From positions 11,222,001-11,286,000 of the forward strand of contig CM038919.1 in NCBI GenBank assembly GCA_021904315.1: a stretch of 64,000 nucleotides of DNA, written 5' to 3'. The notes beneath the pieces were generated by a model, which was not told the origin of the DNA, searched no databases, and worked only from the letters and a program-made list of their open reading frames with translations. Made by a program: the position numbers and the translations under genes. The first letter of the stretch is position 1; every line of letters starts with the position of its first letter. The stretch is from Sphagnum magellanicum. Taxonomy: Eukaryota; Streptophyta; Sphagnopsida; Sphagnales; Sphagnaceae. Positions 13,640 through 25,900 of this stretch are shown here, one piece after another.

Positions 13640-14600
13640 TTACAATTTTGTGTTGCCCAAACTTGGCATAACCTCACTTAGTTGGATTTGAAACCATGAG
13701 CCTGGAATGGGCTGCTTGTGGTGGACACATCCATCACCACAAATGTTGTTTATAATGTTGTCACCAACAATTTGACTTTGATGCTCATAGGAGAATATTG
13801 TCCCCAATTTTAAACTATAACCAAGATAGCCCATGGATATTGATCATAATAGCACATTGATGCAACAAACATTTGGCCTACATCACACATGAATAGGGTT
13901 TAAATATGGCTAGACATTCTTGTAAATACCCCACCATAAGAAACATAAACAATGTAGTAAAGTTGTTGGTTACTAGGTTTAGCTTCCATCACCCATATAT
14001 ACAAGCATTTGCAAGGTTGGAACATAAGCCCCACAAAAGCCAATCGAAAAAAAAAAAATTCAAAAGCGAAAGCAATGATAGAGGTTGAGCCAATGATGTG
14101 GATGTCGTCAAAAATGAAAAGAAAACATAAGAAAGAAAAACCACCACAAAACAACATAATGCACAAAAGTAGGCTAGTGTAAAAAGAGGCCCAACAACAT
14201 CTTGTTCTAGTGTGTCCCCACCAAAGAATGGATGACGGTCAAATCTCCCAAAAAGGGAGTGATGGTTGAAAAAGAAAGGAACCTACTAGGCTTTAAAAAC
14301 CTTAACAAAAAGGAAAAGTTGAAACAACTAGCCACCTACCACACAAAGTTCCTAGAAAATGGCTATCCAAGAAATGGTGTTGAAGGCATTTGTGATGTCC
14401 ACCTATAACACCACCCAATTGGAATGTAGCTCAAACACTATGAACCATTGCCACACCCACCCTTGACTGTCACCTCGAATTCATGAAGTGACAAATGAAC
14501 AAACAAAACATCATGAAGTTGCAAACATAAAGTTCTATTCACCAACTAATATAAAACCTCATCCACTATAATTGGCCAAATGCCTCCAAAAAGCTTGGCC
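13640..14600 (-). pseudogene. decayed reverse transcriptase relic, probably non-LTR
   Basis: Read on the minus strand, several reverse-transcriptase-like blocks appear in the expected order but in shifted frames with stops. VDITNAFNTIS lies at about 14406-14372. Next comes a GDTLEQDVVGPLFTLA block at about 14210-14160, where the family usually has a GDPLG motif. DDIHIIG follows at about 14113-14090, which carries the paired Asp of the catalytic box. After that comes FEFFFFRLAFVGLMFQPCKC. The last block resembles the R-L-A-x-V-G-L-x-x-Q-P-x-K-C segment of plant retroelement RTs as I remember them. The relic is inactive. No terminal repeats were found, so its limits are approximate. Confidence 0.5.
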
Positions 14601-16389
14601 AAGGCCAAAAGCCTAGCAACACCAATAGTCAAACAATGGACCTAAGGATATGACCCATAATGACATGGGAACACATTTGGAAAGCTATGAAAAACCATTG
14701 ATTAAGTCTTCAAGGTCAAAAATGTTTCAAAAATGTTCAAAAACCATACCTCCTTCCAATTAAAAGATGCGATGACCAAATGAATGTTAACTTCAAGGAG
14801 TCCAAAAAACACTACAAGTCCAAGTCAAGCTGAAATTTCACTAAAGAGTTCAAGCAAAAAGAAGACAAATCTAAAGAGTGAACTACTTGCAAGGCACTTA
14901 TGTTTCTGAAGAAGTTGGGACCAAGGCAACAGGGTCAAGAACATTAACAAAACAAACATATTCTTTTACATGTCTTAAGGCAAGACTCCATCTAAGCCAA
15001 TGTGGCAAAGGTGGGAACAAAATTTGAAAGGCACCAAAAGAGAAGGTGTTAACCAACAAGGGTTAAATTAGAGAAAAATTCGCCACAAGTGCTTACTCTT
15101 AAAAAACATGCTCCACTTGAACTCCTTCCATTTACTTGTTAAAAACCATCAAGAGTGCATCCTAGACTCTTTATGATAGATTGCACCACCACAATGGGAA
15201 AGGAGAAAACACCATTGGGGATGCAATAAGAATAGATGTCAAACGGGCACATCGGATGGGGCATGAACCAAATGGTTTAAAATAAATTTTAAAAATAACT
15301 ATTGTTTTCATCTCAAAGTTGAAAAGATGTGTGATTACAAATGAAGCTGAGGAAAACCCAAACAAAAAACTCCAAGAGGTCCAAAGTCAAAACCCAAGCC
15401 CAAGTGATGACAAAGGGGTTAAAAATGGGTTTGCAAAACCCTGCCCATTAAGCAAAAAAAATACCTAAAATATCTGGCAATGTCTTTAATGATGACAAAC
15501 CATACCACATGGCAGAAAATATTAAACAGGCCAAAGGAAATGAATGAGTTTGGTACAAAAGTACCACCACCCTATCCATGACATCAACAACCCCCCGCCT
15601 GCCCATTACCTATTACCTCGTTGGCATAACTGCCACATAGGCATGTTATGCCCCCACCTCGTGTAATGTTTCCCCCATCCCATGGGACCATTGGATGCCA
15701 TGTCCTAGCATGGCCCATGTCAAGCCATGAGTCACTTTGCTAACCTATAACCCTAAACCAATTTCAAAAGCTATAGCCATTTCGCACAAAACACGACCAT
15801 GTCATGTTTCCAAAGTTCAAAACCTTAAACCCTAAAGCAAGTGTAGTACCTTTTCATTTATTTCCATCACCATTGTTGTACAACTTCAAGGTATTTTATA
15901 ATTACGTTCAATAATGCTAAAGTTATTGTCATAGGAAAGTTTAATTTGCCCTTGTCAAATTATTACAACAACTTCAATAGTGAGGGCAATGGAGGTAGTA
16001 GAGTGGGAATGCACGAAAGTCTACAAGTTGAAGATGTTGTTGTTTTGGTAAGCTTTTTAACTTACTTGTTACAAATCAATGGCTTTCAAGTATTTGTGGA
16101 AGTGCCCACCTATAACAAACAATGTTTTGTTAAGGCATTCGTGGATCACATGACATGTTTCGTTGAAAAAATGCCATGTAGTGGGTAAACATTAGTAGAG
16201 GAGCCATGTGCATGTTACAAAGTTTTTTTCTTCAACAAATTGTAGTTCATAGTTTATTATTCAAGTTTAAACTTTAAATAATCTATAGTTTGAACTACAA
16301 TTGTTACATATGTAGTTCTACACCTATAGGTTTAATGGAATTTTCAATTTGTAATATGTATTCATCTTTTGAATGTTATAAAGTTGTGT
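14601..16389. other. transposon-derived intergenic DNA, no clear gene
   Basis: Probably the upstream part of the decayed retroelement: protein-like fragments on the minus strand (for example 15365-15171) have no recognisable domain. It contains the dispersed GGTACAAAAGTACC module at 15511-15566. A short plus-strand open frame at 15946-16188 is unrecognised. Confidence 0.45.
15511..15566 (+). repeat. dispersed module (copy 1) with palindrome TGGTACAAAAGTACCA
   Basis: GGCAGAAAATATTAAACAGG, then CCAAAGGAAATGAATG, then TGGTACAAAAGTACCA (15551-15566). Related copies lie at 30693-30745 (plus), 31029-31061 (minus) and 51255-51306 (minus). It lies upstream of the minus-strand reverse transcriptase relic and reads in the same orientation as it when taken on the minus strand. 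Confidence 0.65.
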
Positions 16390-18000
16390 TTACACAAGTT
16401 TTAGGTTCTTCAATGGCACAACAAAACATGGAAAACAAGGAACAAAACCAAATATCTACAAAAGCTTAAATAAACCTTCTTACATATGGGTTGGTGCATT
16501 ACTGTGTCTTCATGGGATATGAGAAATGGGTGGAGCAGTTTGTCACTTTAGAGTTGTACAATGAGTTGAAACTGGAATTTATCACCATAAAGGTAAATAT
16601 TTTGCTCTAAAACTCATTACAACATTTACGACAATTTAGAGAAAGGTTGTTGAATTTAAAGAGAAATATTAAGTTTAGAGAGAGGTAGTAAAATTTAGAA
16701 AATGTTTTATAGTTGTTTAAATATGTTACTAAAGGAGATCCTTCAATTGAAGGTAATACCTATTGATGTTGAAAAAGTAGCAAAAGGGTGATGCAACGTG
16801 GTTTGCATCTATTGTTGTGGGCAGTGTGGCCTGGCAAATTAAGGCTTTCAAAACATCAACGTAGGGGCTGCATCAATGTACCATTTCATCTAGATTTAGC
16901 AAAGTGTGTGTAATTACTTGTCTACTTTAATTTCAAGTCTTCCTACGAGAACAAAAAGTTGAAGCAAATGTTGGTAAATCATAAGGCAAACACAATTTTG
17001 CCTTTGAAGATCCAACTAGAAGTTGATGAAGAGCATGACCAAAACATTCTAGCAAGTCATAAGTTAATTAGGTAGGTATGCTAGTTCAAAACCCTAAAAG
17101 GATTGCACCCAAGTGCTAGGTATGATGCAAAACATCGTAAATGCAGACAAGATGATGATGTTTTTATAAATAAACATTCGAAAACTAACCACAAGGGAAA
17201 TAGAGAGGAGTTTCAGGAAGATGTTGCAATTGAGGAGCTAATTAATCCATGTATCCATCACACCAAAAGCCAAAATCTTTCAACTTCAAGTAGAAAACAT
17301 CCACAATTACAAAAACAATATAAGAGGTGGATGATGATGTGGTAAGCCTCGCTTCACCTACCTCTACAATTGTTGGCATTGAAGAAGAAGTGAAAGGAAT
17401 GAATGTTCTTATTAATAGCCCATAAGAAAATGGTGATGATGTAATTGAATCGATAAATATAATTAATGAAGATGAGGGCATGGGTGCGTTTAAGGTCATA
17501 AAAAATTAGCCGAGTTTTATACAAAAAATGCATATGAAATTATGTCTGTTCCATCCACTTCTGTTATTCATGGATTGCTTAGCTCTGGAAGTCAAGGTGT
17601 TCATCTATAATTTGGGCATTTATTTAGGCAAGAATTGATGCAAAACACAAGGCTACCATGGCATTTGTTGAAGTTATAATAAAATAAAAGGTTTTGATGA
17701 ACTAACAACCCCTTCTTCGCCCTCCTCCTTTCTTGAAATGGGTTCCTCCTTTGTTCATGTTGATGCCATTCATGTTATGAAATTACAATTGGGAGAAGGA
17801 TACAATTGAAAGCTTCAAATCTAGATTTTATGTGCCGCTCTTTTCCAATTCCAATATAGAACATTTGAGGATGGAAAATGGGAGGATTGGGTGGAAGATA
17901 ATTTTATGAGCTCATATGGGAGTTGGGCATTTGCAGAATCGGTAAAAACATTTAATCTATGTTTTAATCTTTTTGTTTTCAGATGTAGTAGGCAACAACA
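16390..18000 (+). pseudogene. decayed transposon gene, copy 1 of the Ulp1-type element family
   Basis: Reading starts near 16413 (MAQQNMENKEQNQ). WVEQFVTLELYNEL follows at about 16520-16590, and it matches FIEQWVTPKLYNELLLEIF in the minus-strand gene at 37881-33833. A Cys-rich stretch (about 16800-16830) corresponds to FQCVYCGGEW there. Near 17870-17940, WEDWVEDNFMSSYGSWAF matches WDEWINNMFMASFGLW near 36580-36540. Stops and frame changes show it is dead. The Ulp1 part was not found downstream, so this copy is truncated or too decayed. The family is inferred from internal similarity alone. Confidence 0.5.
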
Positions 18001-21000
18001 TGGTAAGGTGATTCAACTTAAATTATGTTGTAGGTTTTAGTAGGTAGTAACATGTGGCGATCTGATTCATCCACTTTATTATAGGTAGTGGTGCCTAGGC
18101 AATAACCATGGTAACATGGACGTGTTTTTTCAAAAATTGAAGCAATGTAATGATACCATCAAGAATGCCATCATTGTTTTTATTGAACATGTTCGTAATT
18201 GGAATGGATGAGGAATTCCAAACCTTGATCAAATATGTTGGACACAAACTATTTGTGAAAACAATCATGGGCCCAGAAATCCAGTGGAAGGAAAAATGAC
18301 AACAAAAAGTTGATGGTGCAACCCTAACATTGAGTTTGCAATTAAGAATGAAGTCCAAGGGCCCATGAGGGTGAGAGTGTGTTTAGGTGTTAAACACACT
18401 CTCACAAATGACGGAGAGTGCAAGGGATGAAGCCCAATGATTTTGAAGTGCCTCCCCACTTTGGGAGTTGCACTCGTGTGGGAGTTGCCAATGTTTAGAG
18501 CCTTGGTTGGAAGGGCAAACAAACACCAAATTGGGCCCCTAGGAGACCATTAGAAAGGTCTTGAAGTGTAGTTGCTTCAAGTGCCTTTGCATTATTCATT
18601 TAAATCTGATTTTCATGAATTATGATCAAAAGAAGGGGCAGGAATCAAATTGAGAACTTGACTCACAATTATAAATCCCTTGAAAAGAAAAACCAAATGA
18701 AGTTTGATTAGAACGTTGGGAAGAAATTTTCAAGGGCTGTAAGATATTTTCCTCGCACTTTCGAAACATACTTGATTTGAAAAAGATATGAATGTCCAAA
18801 ATGTTGGGACAACAAAAGTCCCAATTTTGGGACTCCCACTTGGGAGTCTTGGGGAAAAGTGACATTTGAATGTAGTTCCTACGGAGAGGCATAAAGTATA
18901 CTATAGGGAGGAGAATGGTGCCTCCTCCCAAAGGTTGTGGGTTGTGTGAAGCTTATGCTTGAGGTTATCCCTAGTAAGTCCACCGCACCACTTCCATTCG
19001 ACTTGCACTAACCGCCTTTTTTTCTTAGTTGTGCAGGTTGATATCATCTTAAACTCTCACTTGTAAGTTCATCCTAATCCCATCCCAGAGCTCTAGCACA
19101 CCCCCCCCTCACCCCCGAAATGTTGTGAGTTAAGGAATGTGCCCCAACTTTCTTTTTTTTACATTATGTCATTTTGGGACCCACCTTTGGGTTTCTTGAA
19201 GAGTTTGGGGGCATGTTAGTGAATGAATTTGTAACAAAACAATGACGATTTGGGAACAAGCAATTGTTCCTCACATGGAACACATAACTTTGGGGTGGCA
19301 TTTCATGTACCACATCATGACAATTATGCCACTTCTACAAACAATTCTACCACCAATCTCATGGACACACAACAAACAAAAGGGTAATATTGCGGTAGCA
19401 ATAATTTGCAACATGGAATAAACAAATCCATTGCAACCAATGCCACTCACTATGATGTTATTGAAAACATTCTTGTTTACACAAAGGGACTAAACAAGCA
19501 TTCAAGGAAGGACAAGGGAGAACATCTTCGAATGGATGCGAATAGGGCTAAGTGCTCACCTTTGGTGTGTAATCAAACATATGTTAAAAGAGGAACAATT
19601 TTTTTGTTTGCAAGCAATATGACTGTTTCTATTTCATGCCAAGAATGGAGGCACCAAGTGGAAGTGGCATTTGAAACATTGAAAGGCCCAGGATCAATAC
19701 ATTATTTGGATATATTCTATCCAATGTAAAACAATGCAAGTAATGGCTACTAAAAACAAACGAACATTCATATAGTAGCCATTACTATTATTACATCTCA
19801 GTAATAGGTTTGTTGGAATATATAGAAGACCATTACAGTGGTTGGATTACTCATGATGTAGGTACTTTTCATTTCCAATTTAAAATCATTTATGTTTAGT
19901 GAGAATGTGTTGTTAAGTTTAAAGAAAAGTAGTTATGTTTAGAGAAATGGTTATGTTTAGTGAGAAGTTTTAATTAAGTTTAGAGAGAGAAATTTTGGTT
20001 ATGTTTAGAGAAATATTGTAATTAAGTTTGAGTTCTATGTAATGTGTAATTGTGGTTAAATTTAGGGAGAAGTTGTGGTTAGGTTTGAACTAACATTTTT
20101 TAATTAACATCTTGCACAATTTTGCCAACTCTAGGCAACCTAGGACCAATTATAAATGGTGAAGATCAATGTTGATTGTTGTTGTGCAAAAAGATCCAAG
20201 ACCATAACATGGCAACTGATGGGCCAATTTCAAAACTAACATAATCACAAGGTTCATTAGATTGCGAATTACCTAACTAGGTTCCCTTGGAAGATAGACC
20301 CAAGAACATTATTTGGACCATTGCACTTTACTAGCCACCTCATACAATGGATATGCCAACCATGGTAAAAGAAAACCCAAAGGAAGTTGATGGTGTTGAA
20401 GTAGAGTAAATAGTGCCTTGATCTTTTTGCATTTACCTTGTTCATTGTGTTGGAAATCCCACATGCACACTTCAGATAACATGCCCATTTGCAATTCCAA
20501 TCCGATTTATGCATTGTTAGTAATTTGAAAGATTAATTTGTAACTTGTTACATATCACATTTCGATCATTTGAAACATGTGTTTTTTATGTCTATTCAAA
20601 TACACATGTTACTATGGTGCAAACAATTGGCATGTCGATCACACAAGATCATGTTTGAAATTTTGTAAGGTATAACTTGATCTATGTTGCCATGTAATGT
20701 GATGTTTTTTGCTCATTCATTATAAGTTTAATGGCTTACATTTGCAAAGCCAGATTTTGCAAATTGGATTGGGAGTTATTTGCGAACGTTTTTATTTTTA
20801 TGGTTTAAGGGTTAGCACTTTGGACTTGCCAAGCAAGCTTTATAAATTATAAGTTTTTGTAAATGTAAATTATGCTACATTCATAGGGTTGCATTACATT
20901 TATAGAGTTACACATTGTGAGGGACACTACGAAGGTTTGTTGCATTTAGTTTGTTACATTTACATGGTTACACGTTGTGAGTGACACTCATTCTGTTCCA

Positions 21001-21135
21001 TTTATAGGGTTACATTCTGAGTGACACTAAACCCTAAACCTGGGCTGCACTCATCTTGCCCTCTTATTTTCAATGTTATGCTGTGATGTTTCTCTGTAAT
21101 CTCATATCTCATATTTATGAATATTTCATGTGCGA
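18001..21135. other. intergenic, decayed transposon DNA
   Basis: Short open frames on both strands (19406-19729 plus, 20514-20269 minus, 18931-18626 minus) look partly protein-like but show no family I know and no consistent splice structure. At 20870-21040 a short direct repeat (TACATTTATAGGGTTACA, TTGTGAGTGACACT) occurs about three times. No RNA gene seen. Confidence 0.4.
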
Positions 21136-21579
21136 ATGGTTGCAAAAACATTTGTTCCTAATGATGCAAATGAAAATATTGTAGATTTGCAGACTGTATT
21201 CAGCCTGCAACAGGTAAGGGAGGAACTTGAGCAAGGGAGGAACTCTAATTAGCCCCAGACTGAAGAAGCTGCTGAGGTCAACATGAATGTGAAGGCAGAA
21301 ACCCTAAATCATGATTCTGGAGGACGTGAGAGGAGGAGAGTAGGAGGAGCGGCGAGGGTTGTGCTCCTCTCTGCTATTGCTTGCGAGCTACTTTTGCTTC
21401 TTTTCGTATTGTTTTTCTTGCAGTTGCGTTTGTGGGTTTTTGTTGTGGGTTGTTCCTGGGTGCCTTTTTGGAGCTTTCTAGAGAACTTCCAAGCTTTGGG
21501 TTTTTGGGTGGTGGTCTCGACCTTTGAGTGCAGCGGGTGTGTGTTGTTGTTCTCGAGAGCATATCCGGAGGAGAACGGC

Positions 21580-21668
21580 ATGTCGCGTGTTTATGTGGGA
21601 AACTTGGACTCCAGAGCAATTGAGAGGGAGCTTGAAGACGAGTTCCGTGTCTATGGTGTGCGACGGAG
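21580..21668 (+). pseudogene. orphan first exon of an RSZ-type SR splicing factor
   Basis: ATG at 21580 opens MSRVYVGNLDSRAIERELED followed by EFRVYGVRR. This is the start of the single RRM (RNP2 motif VYVGNL) of plant RSZ21/RSZ22 proteins, which bind pre-mRNA and promote spliceosome assembly. The exon ends at CGGAG|GTTGGC at 21668, in phase 2, as expected for exon 1 of this family, and a pyrimidine-rich stretch follows. I could not find exon 2 (the V-W-V-A-R-R-P-P-G-Y segment), the zinc knuckle or the RS tail in the next 2.5 kb. It therefore looks like a captured or truncated fragment. An intact gene with a very long first intron cannot be excluded. Confidence 0.55.
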
Positions 21669-22645
21669 GTTGGCTTTTTTTTATCTCTCTACCCTATTCC
21701 TTCCATGGTCGACTTGCTTGCTGCTGACCTTTTCACATCTTGGGTCTTCTTTTTAATGGTCAGTCTTATTGTCTTGCAAAAGGCTACCCTTTTAAAGTTC
21801 TTCTAAAGAGAACTAGAGGGTTGGTTCTTAAAGAAAAATTGCTGTTTGGAATTTCCGCTTTAGGCGTTTTCAGAATGATTTTGCTTCGGGTCATGTAAGT
21901 GGGGAGCTTCTGTAAGCCCACTTGTTCTTAGTCTTTCCCTGTTTTTTTCCCTTTCTGTCTTTCTTTGTTTCTTTGTCTGGTCTTTGTTGTGGGGTCTGTT
22001 GCTAGCCAGTAGTATGGATGAGTCTTCCCGTTGCCTCCAGAATTGCAGCAGAAACTCAGTTCACAGGATGGTGCTTGTCACCGGCCTTTACCCACTGTAG
22101 GGAGCTGATGAAGTCCGTGGGGAAGTTGTGATAGTTAAGTCACTATCATACATACTACTGTTGATCGTCCCCGAACAGGTGTGAGACTGGCACTTTTGTT
22201 CATACCGGTGTTGTGTTTTTTGTTTTTTGTTTTGTTTTTTGTCTCCCCTTGTTTGGTTCTTTCTGTGGCTTCCTGAGGAAGTGTTAGCCTTGTTGTTTCT
22301 TCTTCATCGTGAGAATGGAGATTTCTCTATTCTTATGAAAGATATTTTTAATTGTTGATTCCGAGACCCATTTTCCCCCTTCCCATTCCGGTTCACCACA
22401 TTGACATCCCTAGCGGAAGATACTAGGAGGACCCATCTTTCTCAAAATCACTAATGCAGGAGTTTTCCTTTGCATCTGCATGCCTTCAGTATGTAATGTT
22501 GTAAGAGTGAGGATTGTTTGTTTATTGTTGCTTCAGATGGCCCTCTTTTGCTCGCAGTGTTGGGGAGACGAAGGCACCAGGGAAGGACTGCAATGCGTGT
22601 ATCACATCAGCTATGGAACAACAGTGTGGCAGAACCAGACCATAG
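21669..22645. other. intron-like T-rich sequence following the RSZ exon
   Basis: T-rich sequence with long runs such as TTTTTTGTTTTTTGTTTTG near 22215-22240. Short segments near 22010-22200 are less AT-rich but have no recognisable product. It may be the remains of the SR-gene first intron. Confidence 0.35.
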
Positions 22646-23918
22646 ATGTTCCATGTATTGGTGGCCATGTATTGGTGGCAGCCTTTTGTCCTAAGTTTGC
22701 AGGAGCTGGTGGGCTGTCACTATGGGCAATGGTCAATCCTGTCTAAGTCCAGAGCAAGCAATGGAGCGGTGGAAACTGCTTCCTCCCAGATGCAGCAACA
22801 GGAGCAAAGTTTGCAAGATGACCATTTTTGTATGGGCAGGGCTGCTCCAAACTTGGATGTATACAGGCCCAATAGTGGCTCTCAGATGCAAACTACAGGC
22901 ATGTATGGGAAATGCAGATTGCAAGCAATCTCAAGCAACCCCAATCTTCTCAGATGTGGCAAAATACTTGACCTCAAAGATCACCTCTATGCTGGTAGGG
23001 AAGGAAAATGGCCAAGTTGGGCACTTGGTACAGAGTCCAATGTGTCAGTAAGCATAGCCAGTTTCTCCTACGCACAACTGCACAATATGGTGGCACCTTT
23101 TGACCTCCATTTAGTCCTACTTGAAGGAAACTTAGCTAGGCAGGTTCTACCATTCAACATTCTTCCTGGTGGTGTAAGTTCTTCCAGGGGTTGAGTCTAT
23201 ACTTCTGAGGATGCAGAGAGAAATATCTATGATTCCCTTTTGGAAGGTTAAGAGCTCAGCAATGAAAACCCTTCAAATCAAGGGCTGCACATCCTGTTTG
23301 GATGTACAGGAACACATGTTTTGTGTCACTGTGGCCCTTCACTATCACTTGTAACAGGGGTGAAACTTATTTAACCCATTGATGAAAAAGAGGAGTTTAT
23401 AGGACCATCTGAGGTGTCTCCTGACCCTCACTGTTCTGCATCCGGACCCTCTCGAGCCCAAGTTCCAGGGGTCTCATTTTGTTGGTCTCCAGTTCATGTT
23501 CTCAGGCAAGTCATACAATGTTGTCTGCATGGGTTGCAGGATTGACAGAGGGAGACAGAGTTGCAAGGGCACTGGCAAGTGGACCATCTAGAGCTCAGAA
23601 ATGATTTAAGGGAGTGGCTGCGCCTCTGTAAAGAAGAGCTGGTTGAAGGTTGAAGCATTTTTCCATCCCTTGCTGCACCTAATTAGTTTCGTAGGCCCCT
23701 ATCCTTAATCCCTTTTTGATATTCCCTTATGGGTTTTCTTGAGTTTACATTAGGGATGTGATGTTTTTTGACTTTGCTTGTCAACAGGAAAGACAAAATG
23801 TGAGCATCAACAACAAGATCTGGATGTGAAGATCAGCTTACTTTCTGAGGCATCTGTTAAGGTGGCAACAAAGAAGATGGAAAAGTCACCACCAGAGTCA
23901 GAGAGACGATCCACTTAA
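22646..23918 (+). pseudogene. unrecognised protein-like reading frame broken by stops
   Basis: One frame stays protein-like for about 1 kb. An open stretch runs from 22646 to a TGA at 23192. The same frame continues (VYTSEDAERNIYDSLLEG) through stops near 23250, 23370 and 23544, and reaches LRNDLREWLRLCKEELVEG ending at 23648, a GAAG|GTTGAA donor. An acceptor at TCAACAG|GA (23787/23788) rejoins it in phase and leads to ISLLSEASVKVATKKMEK and a stop at 23916-23918. Gln, Ser and Glu are common. No family is recognised. The matching intron phase argues for a real former gene. Confidence 0.4.
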
Positions 23919-24022
23919 CAATTTGCATTGCTATGTAGTTGGATTTGGTTTTTGGGTTTTTGGGATTTTTCGTAGTTGTTGGACAGAATTATGAGCTGAA
24001 GCTTTGTTGTAAAATTTTTGCA

Positions 24023-24241
24023 TCATCCCTGGAACTCTTCTATAAGTCTGGTTTCAAAGCCAGAGTTTTGTGAAGAAGTTCTTATACTTGTATTGCTTTT
24101 TTTTGGTTGTCCACGAAAAAATTTCAAAAGAAATTGTAGTAGTTTTGATTTTGGTAGAGCCTTAACAGTGCTTTTGATGGGTGGTTTTGAAGTTCCAGGA
24201 TTCATCTTCAATCTGTTGTTGTGAATGTTACGTGACCACAA
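24023..24241 (-). pseudogene. N-terminal fragment of the Ulp1-type transposon gene (third copy)
   Basis: The minus-strand text RLKMNPGTSKPPIKS (about 24212-24168) matches RLKMKSGTSEPSIKTL at the start of the minus-strand gene at 37881. At the DNA level, GAAGTTCCAGGATTCATC at 24190 pairs with GAAGTTCCAGATTTCATC at 37851. Beyond this the two diverge (here KALPKSKLLQFLLKFF) and no later domain follows, so it is a truncated copy. Confidence 0.4.
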
Positions 24242-25429
24242 GCCAATTATCCCCTTGGTAACTTTTCTAACACTTTAGCTTCAGATTTCGACAAATTCAA
24301 GGACCAATAGGCCATGCTTTTCCAGTTTGTTTTTGTACTAAAAATCAAAACCAAGAGAGCTTCTATCCACATGGGAATTATGTTCTAGTTGAATGAATTT
24401 TAAAACACATGTATTAGGTTTTAACAGATATGTTGCCCTAACCAAACTCTCCACTCAATAATGTTTTCCACCCATATCGAAGCCTCCAAAGGACACCTTA
24501 AGACTAGGAACAGGGGAAAAATAGTCTTGCCTCTACTTCAGGGAATATGTAAAATAATGTTAAAATTACTAGTATTTCATTTGTGCATGCCAAGATGAGC
24601 TCCCTAATGATTGTAACATCATTAATGCAAGGAAAAACATGGGAAATGAATATGTTGTGAGAATGAAAACCTGCACGGAAGATGACAAACTAGGAAATGC
24701 ATTTGGTGTAACTAACACACTAGTAGATGTGCCTGGTGCAACTAGTTCAATTGTTGCTTTAGAAGGTCCAGCAATAGACAAAATATGCCTACATGATAGT
24801 CTAACCTCGTCTTCTTCCACAAATTTTAACATCATTCGAGGTGGAGGACATGGCCAACCGGGTTGAAGATATAAAATTTAATCACAAATCTTCAAATGTT
24901 TTTCCAACAGAATGCACGAACACCTCTTGGCATGATCAACAATCAAGTGTTCTTCCAACTCTACAAAAATGGGTTTAAAAGGACTACTAGGAGTGTAAAA
25001 TAGATCATTGTCAAACTCATCGTCCTCTACTTTTAATGAATCACCTATCCATTTAACGCTCTCCCAAATGTGATTACTAATGTGATCCACGACTTTCTAA
25101 GAGAGAAGCTTGCTTGTAATAGGATCCATTTAGCAACAATGTTTCAAACATTGGGCACAAGTGTGAATCTAAGTTACAACGTCCCACATACATTATAGTG
25201 TTTTTTCAAAATTGGCGTTGTTTAAATGAAGGAAACTCCATTTTGAACCCTAATTACAACAAATTTATATGGACCATTTTATAAGCTTCATGACGTCCTA
25301 CACATGCCTCAATATAAGTTACAACTCCCTTCATGCATTTTCCAGAAGGTGGTTGGTGCAAAATGTTGCAACTTGGAAGCACAAATGAAAAAGAGTTGCC
25401 TATTATGAATCAACATTCCAAACCATGGC
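24242..25429. other. intergenic, no gene seen
   Basis: Short open frames (24639-24866 plus, 25090-24878 minus) lack recognisable domains. It lies between transposon relics and is probably degraded transposon sequence. Confidence 0.4.
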
Positions 25430-25900
25430 AAGGTGCAAACTAGAATGGGATGAATGTTGCTCGTTACAGATCGATGTTTCAAAACGTGGCAAGTTGGAAG
25501 CATAATTGGGAAGTTGTTTGTTATAAATCAATCTTACAGAAGGTGGCAAAATGGAAGTCGAAGTGGGAAGAATGATGTTTATTGCAGGTTGGTTAAAGAA
25601 GTACCTTTGAATTGCCATTTAGCCAAAATCCAAAGCATGTGCCTAACTTGGCTTACAATTGCAAATTGCTTATATGGAAGTGGGACTAATGTTTGCAAAG
25701 GTTTGAAGTACCTTTGAACTATTACAAAGCTAGAATCTAAAGTGTGTGCGTACTTGGCATACAATTATAGATCGGTTGTAGAAGTGGGATTAATGTTTGA
25801 TGCAAGCTTAAAATACTTTTAAACTATCACGAAGTTGGAATCTAAAGCATGTGCCTACTTGGCTTGCAATTGAAAGTTTGTTTCTATGCTTTTGGTAAGT
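25430..25900 (+). repeat. tandem repeat of about 105 bp, three or more copies
   Basis: The landmark CTTGGCTTACAATTG recurs at 25647, 25753 and 25858, giving steps of 106 and 105 bp. Each unit also has AAAGCATGTGCCTA and GAAGTACCTTTGAA with minor changes. A related shorter theme (AAACGTGGCAAGTTGGAAG) lies just upstream. Not coding. Confidence 0.7.

Noticed and set aside
21136-21213. A possible exon MVAKTFVPNDANENIVDLQT ending at CAACAG|GTAAGG
   Set aside because: The donor is good but there is no homology and no partner exon, so it was not annotated as a gene.
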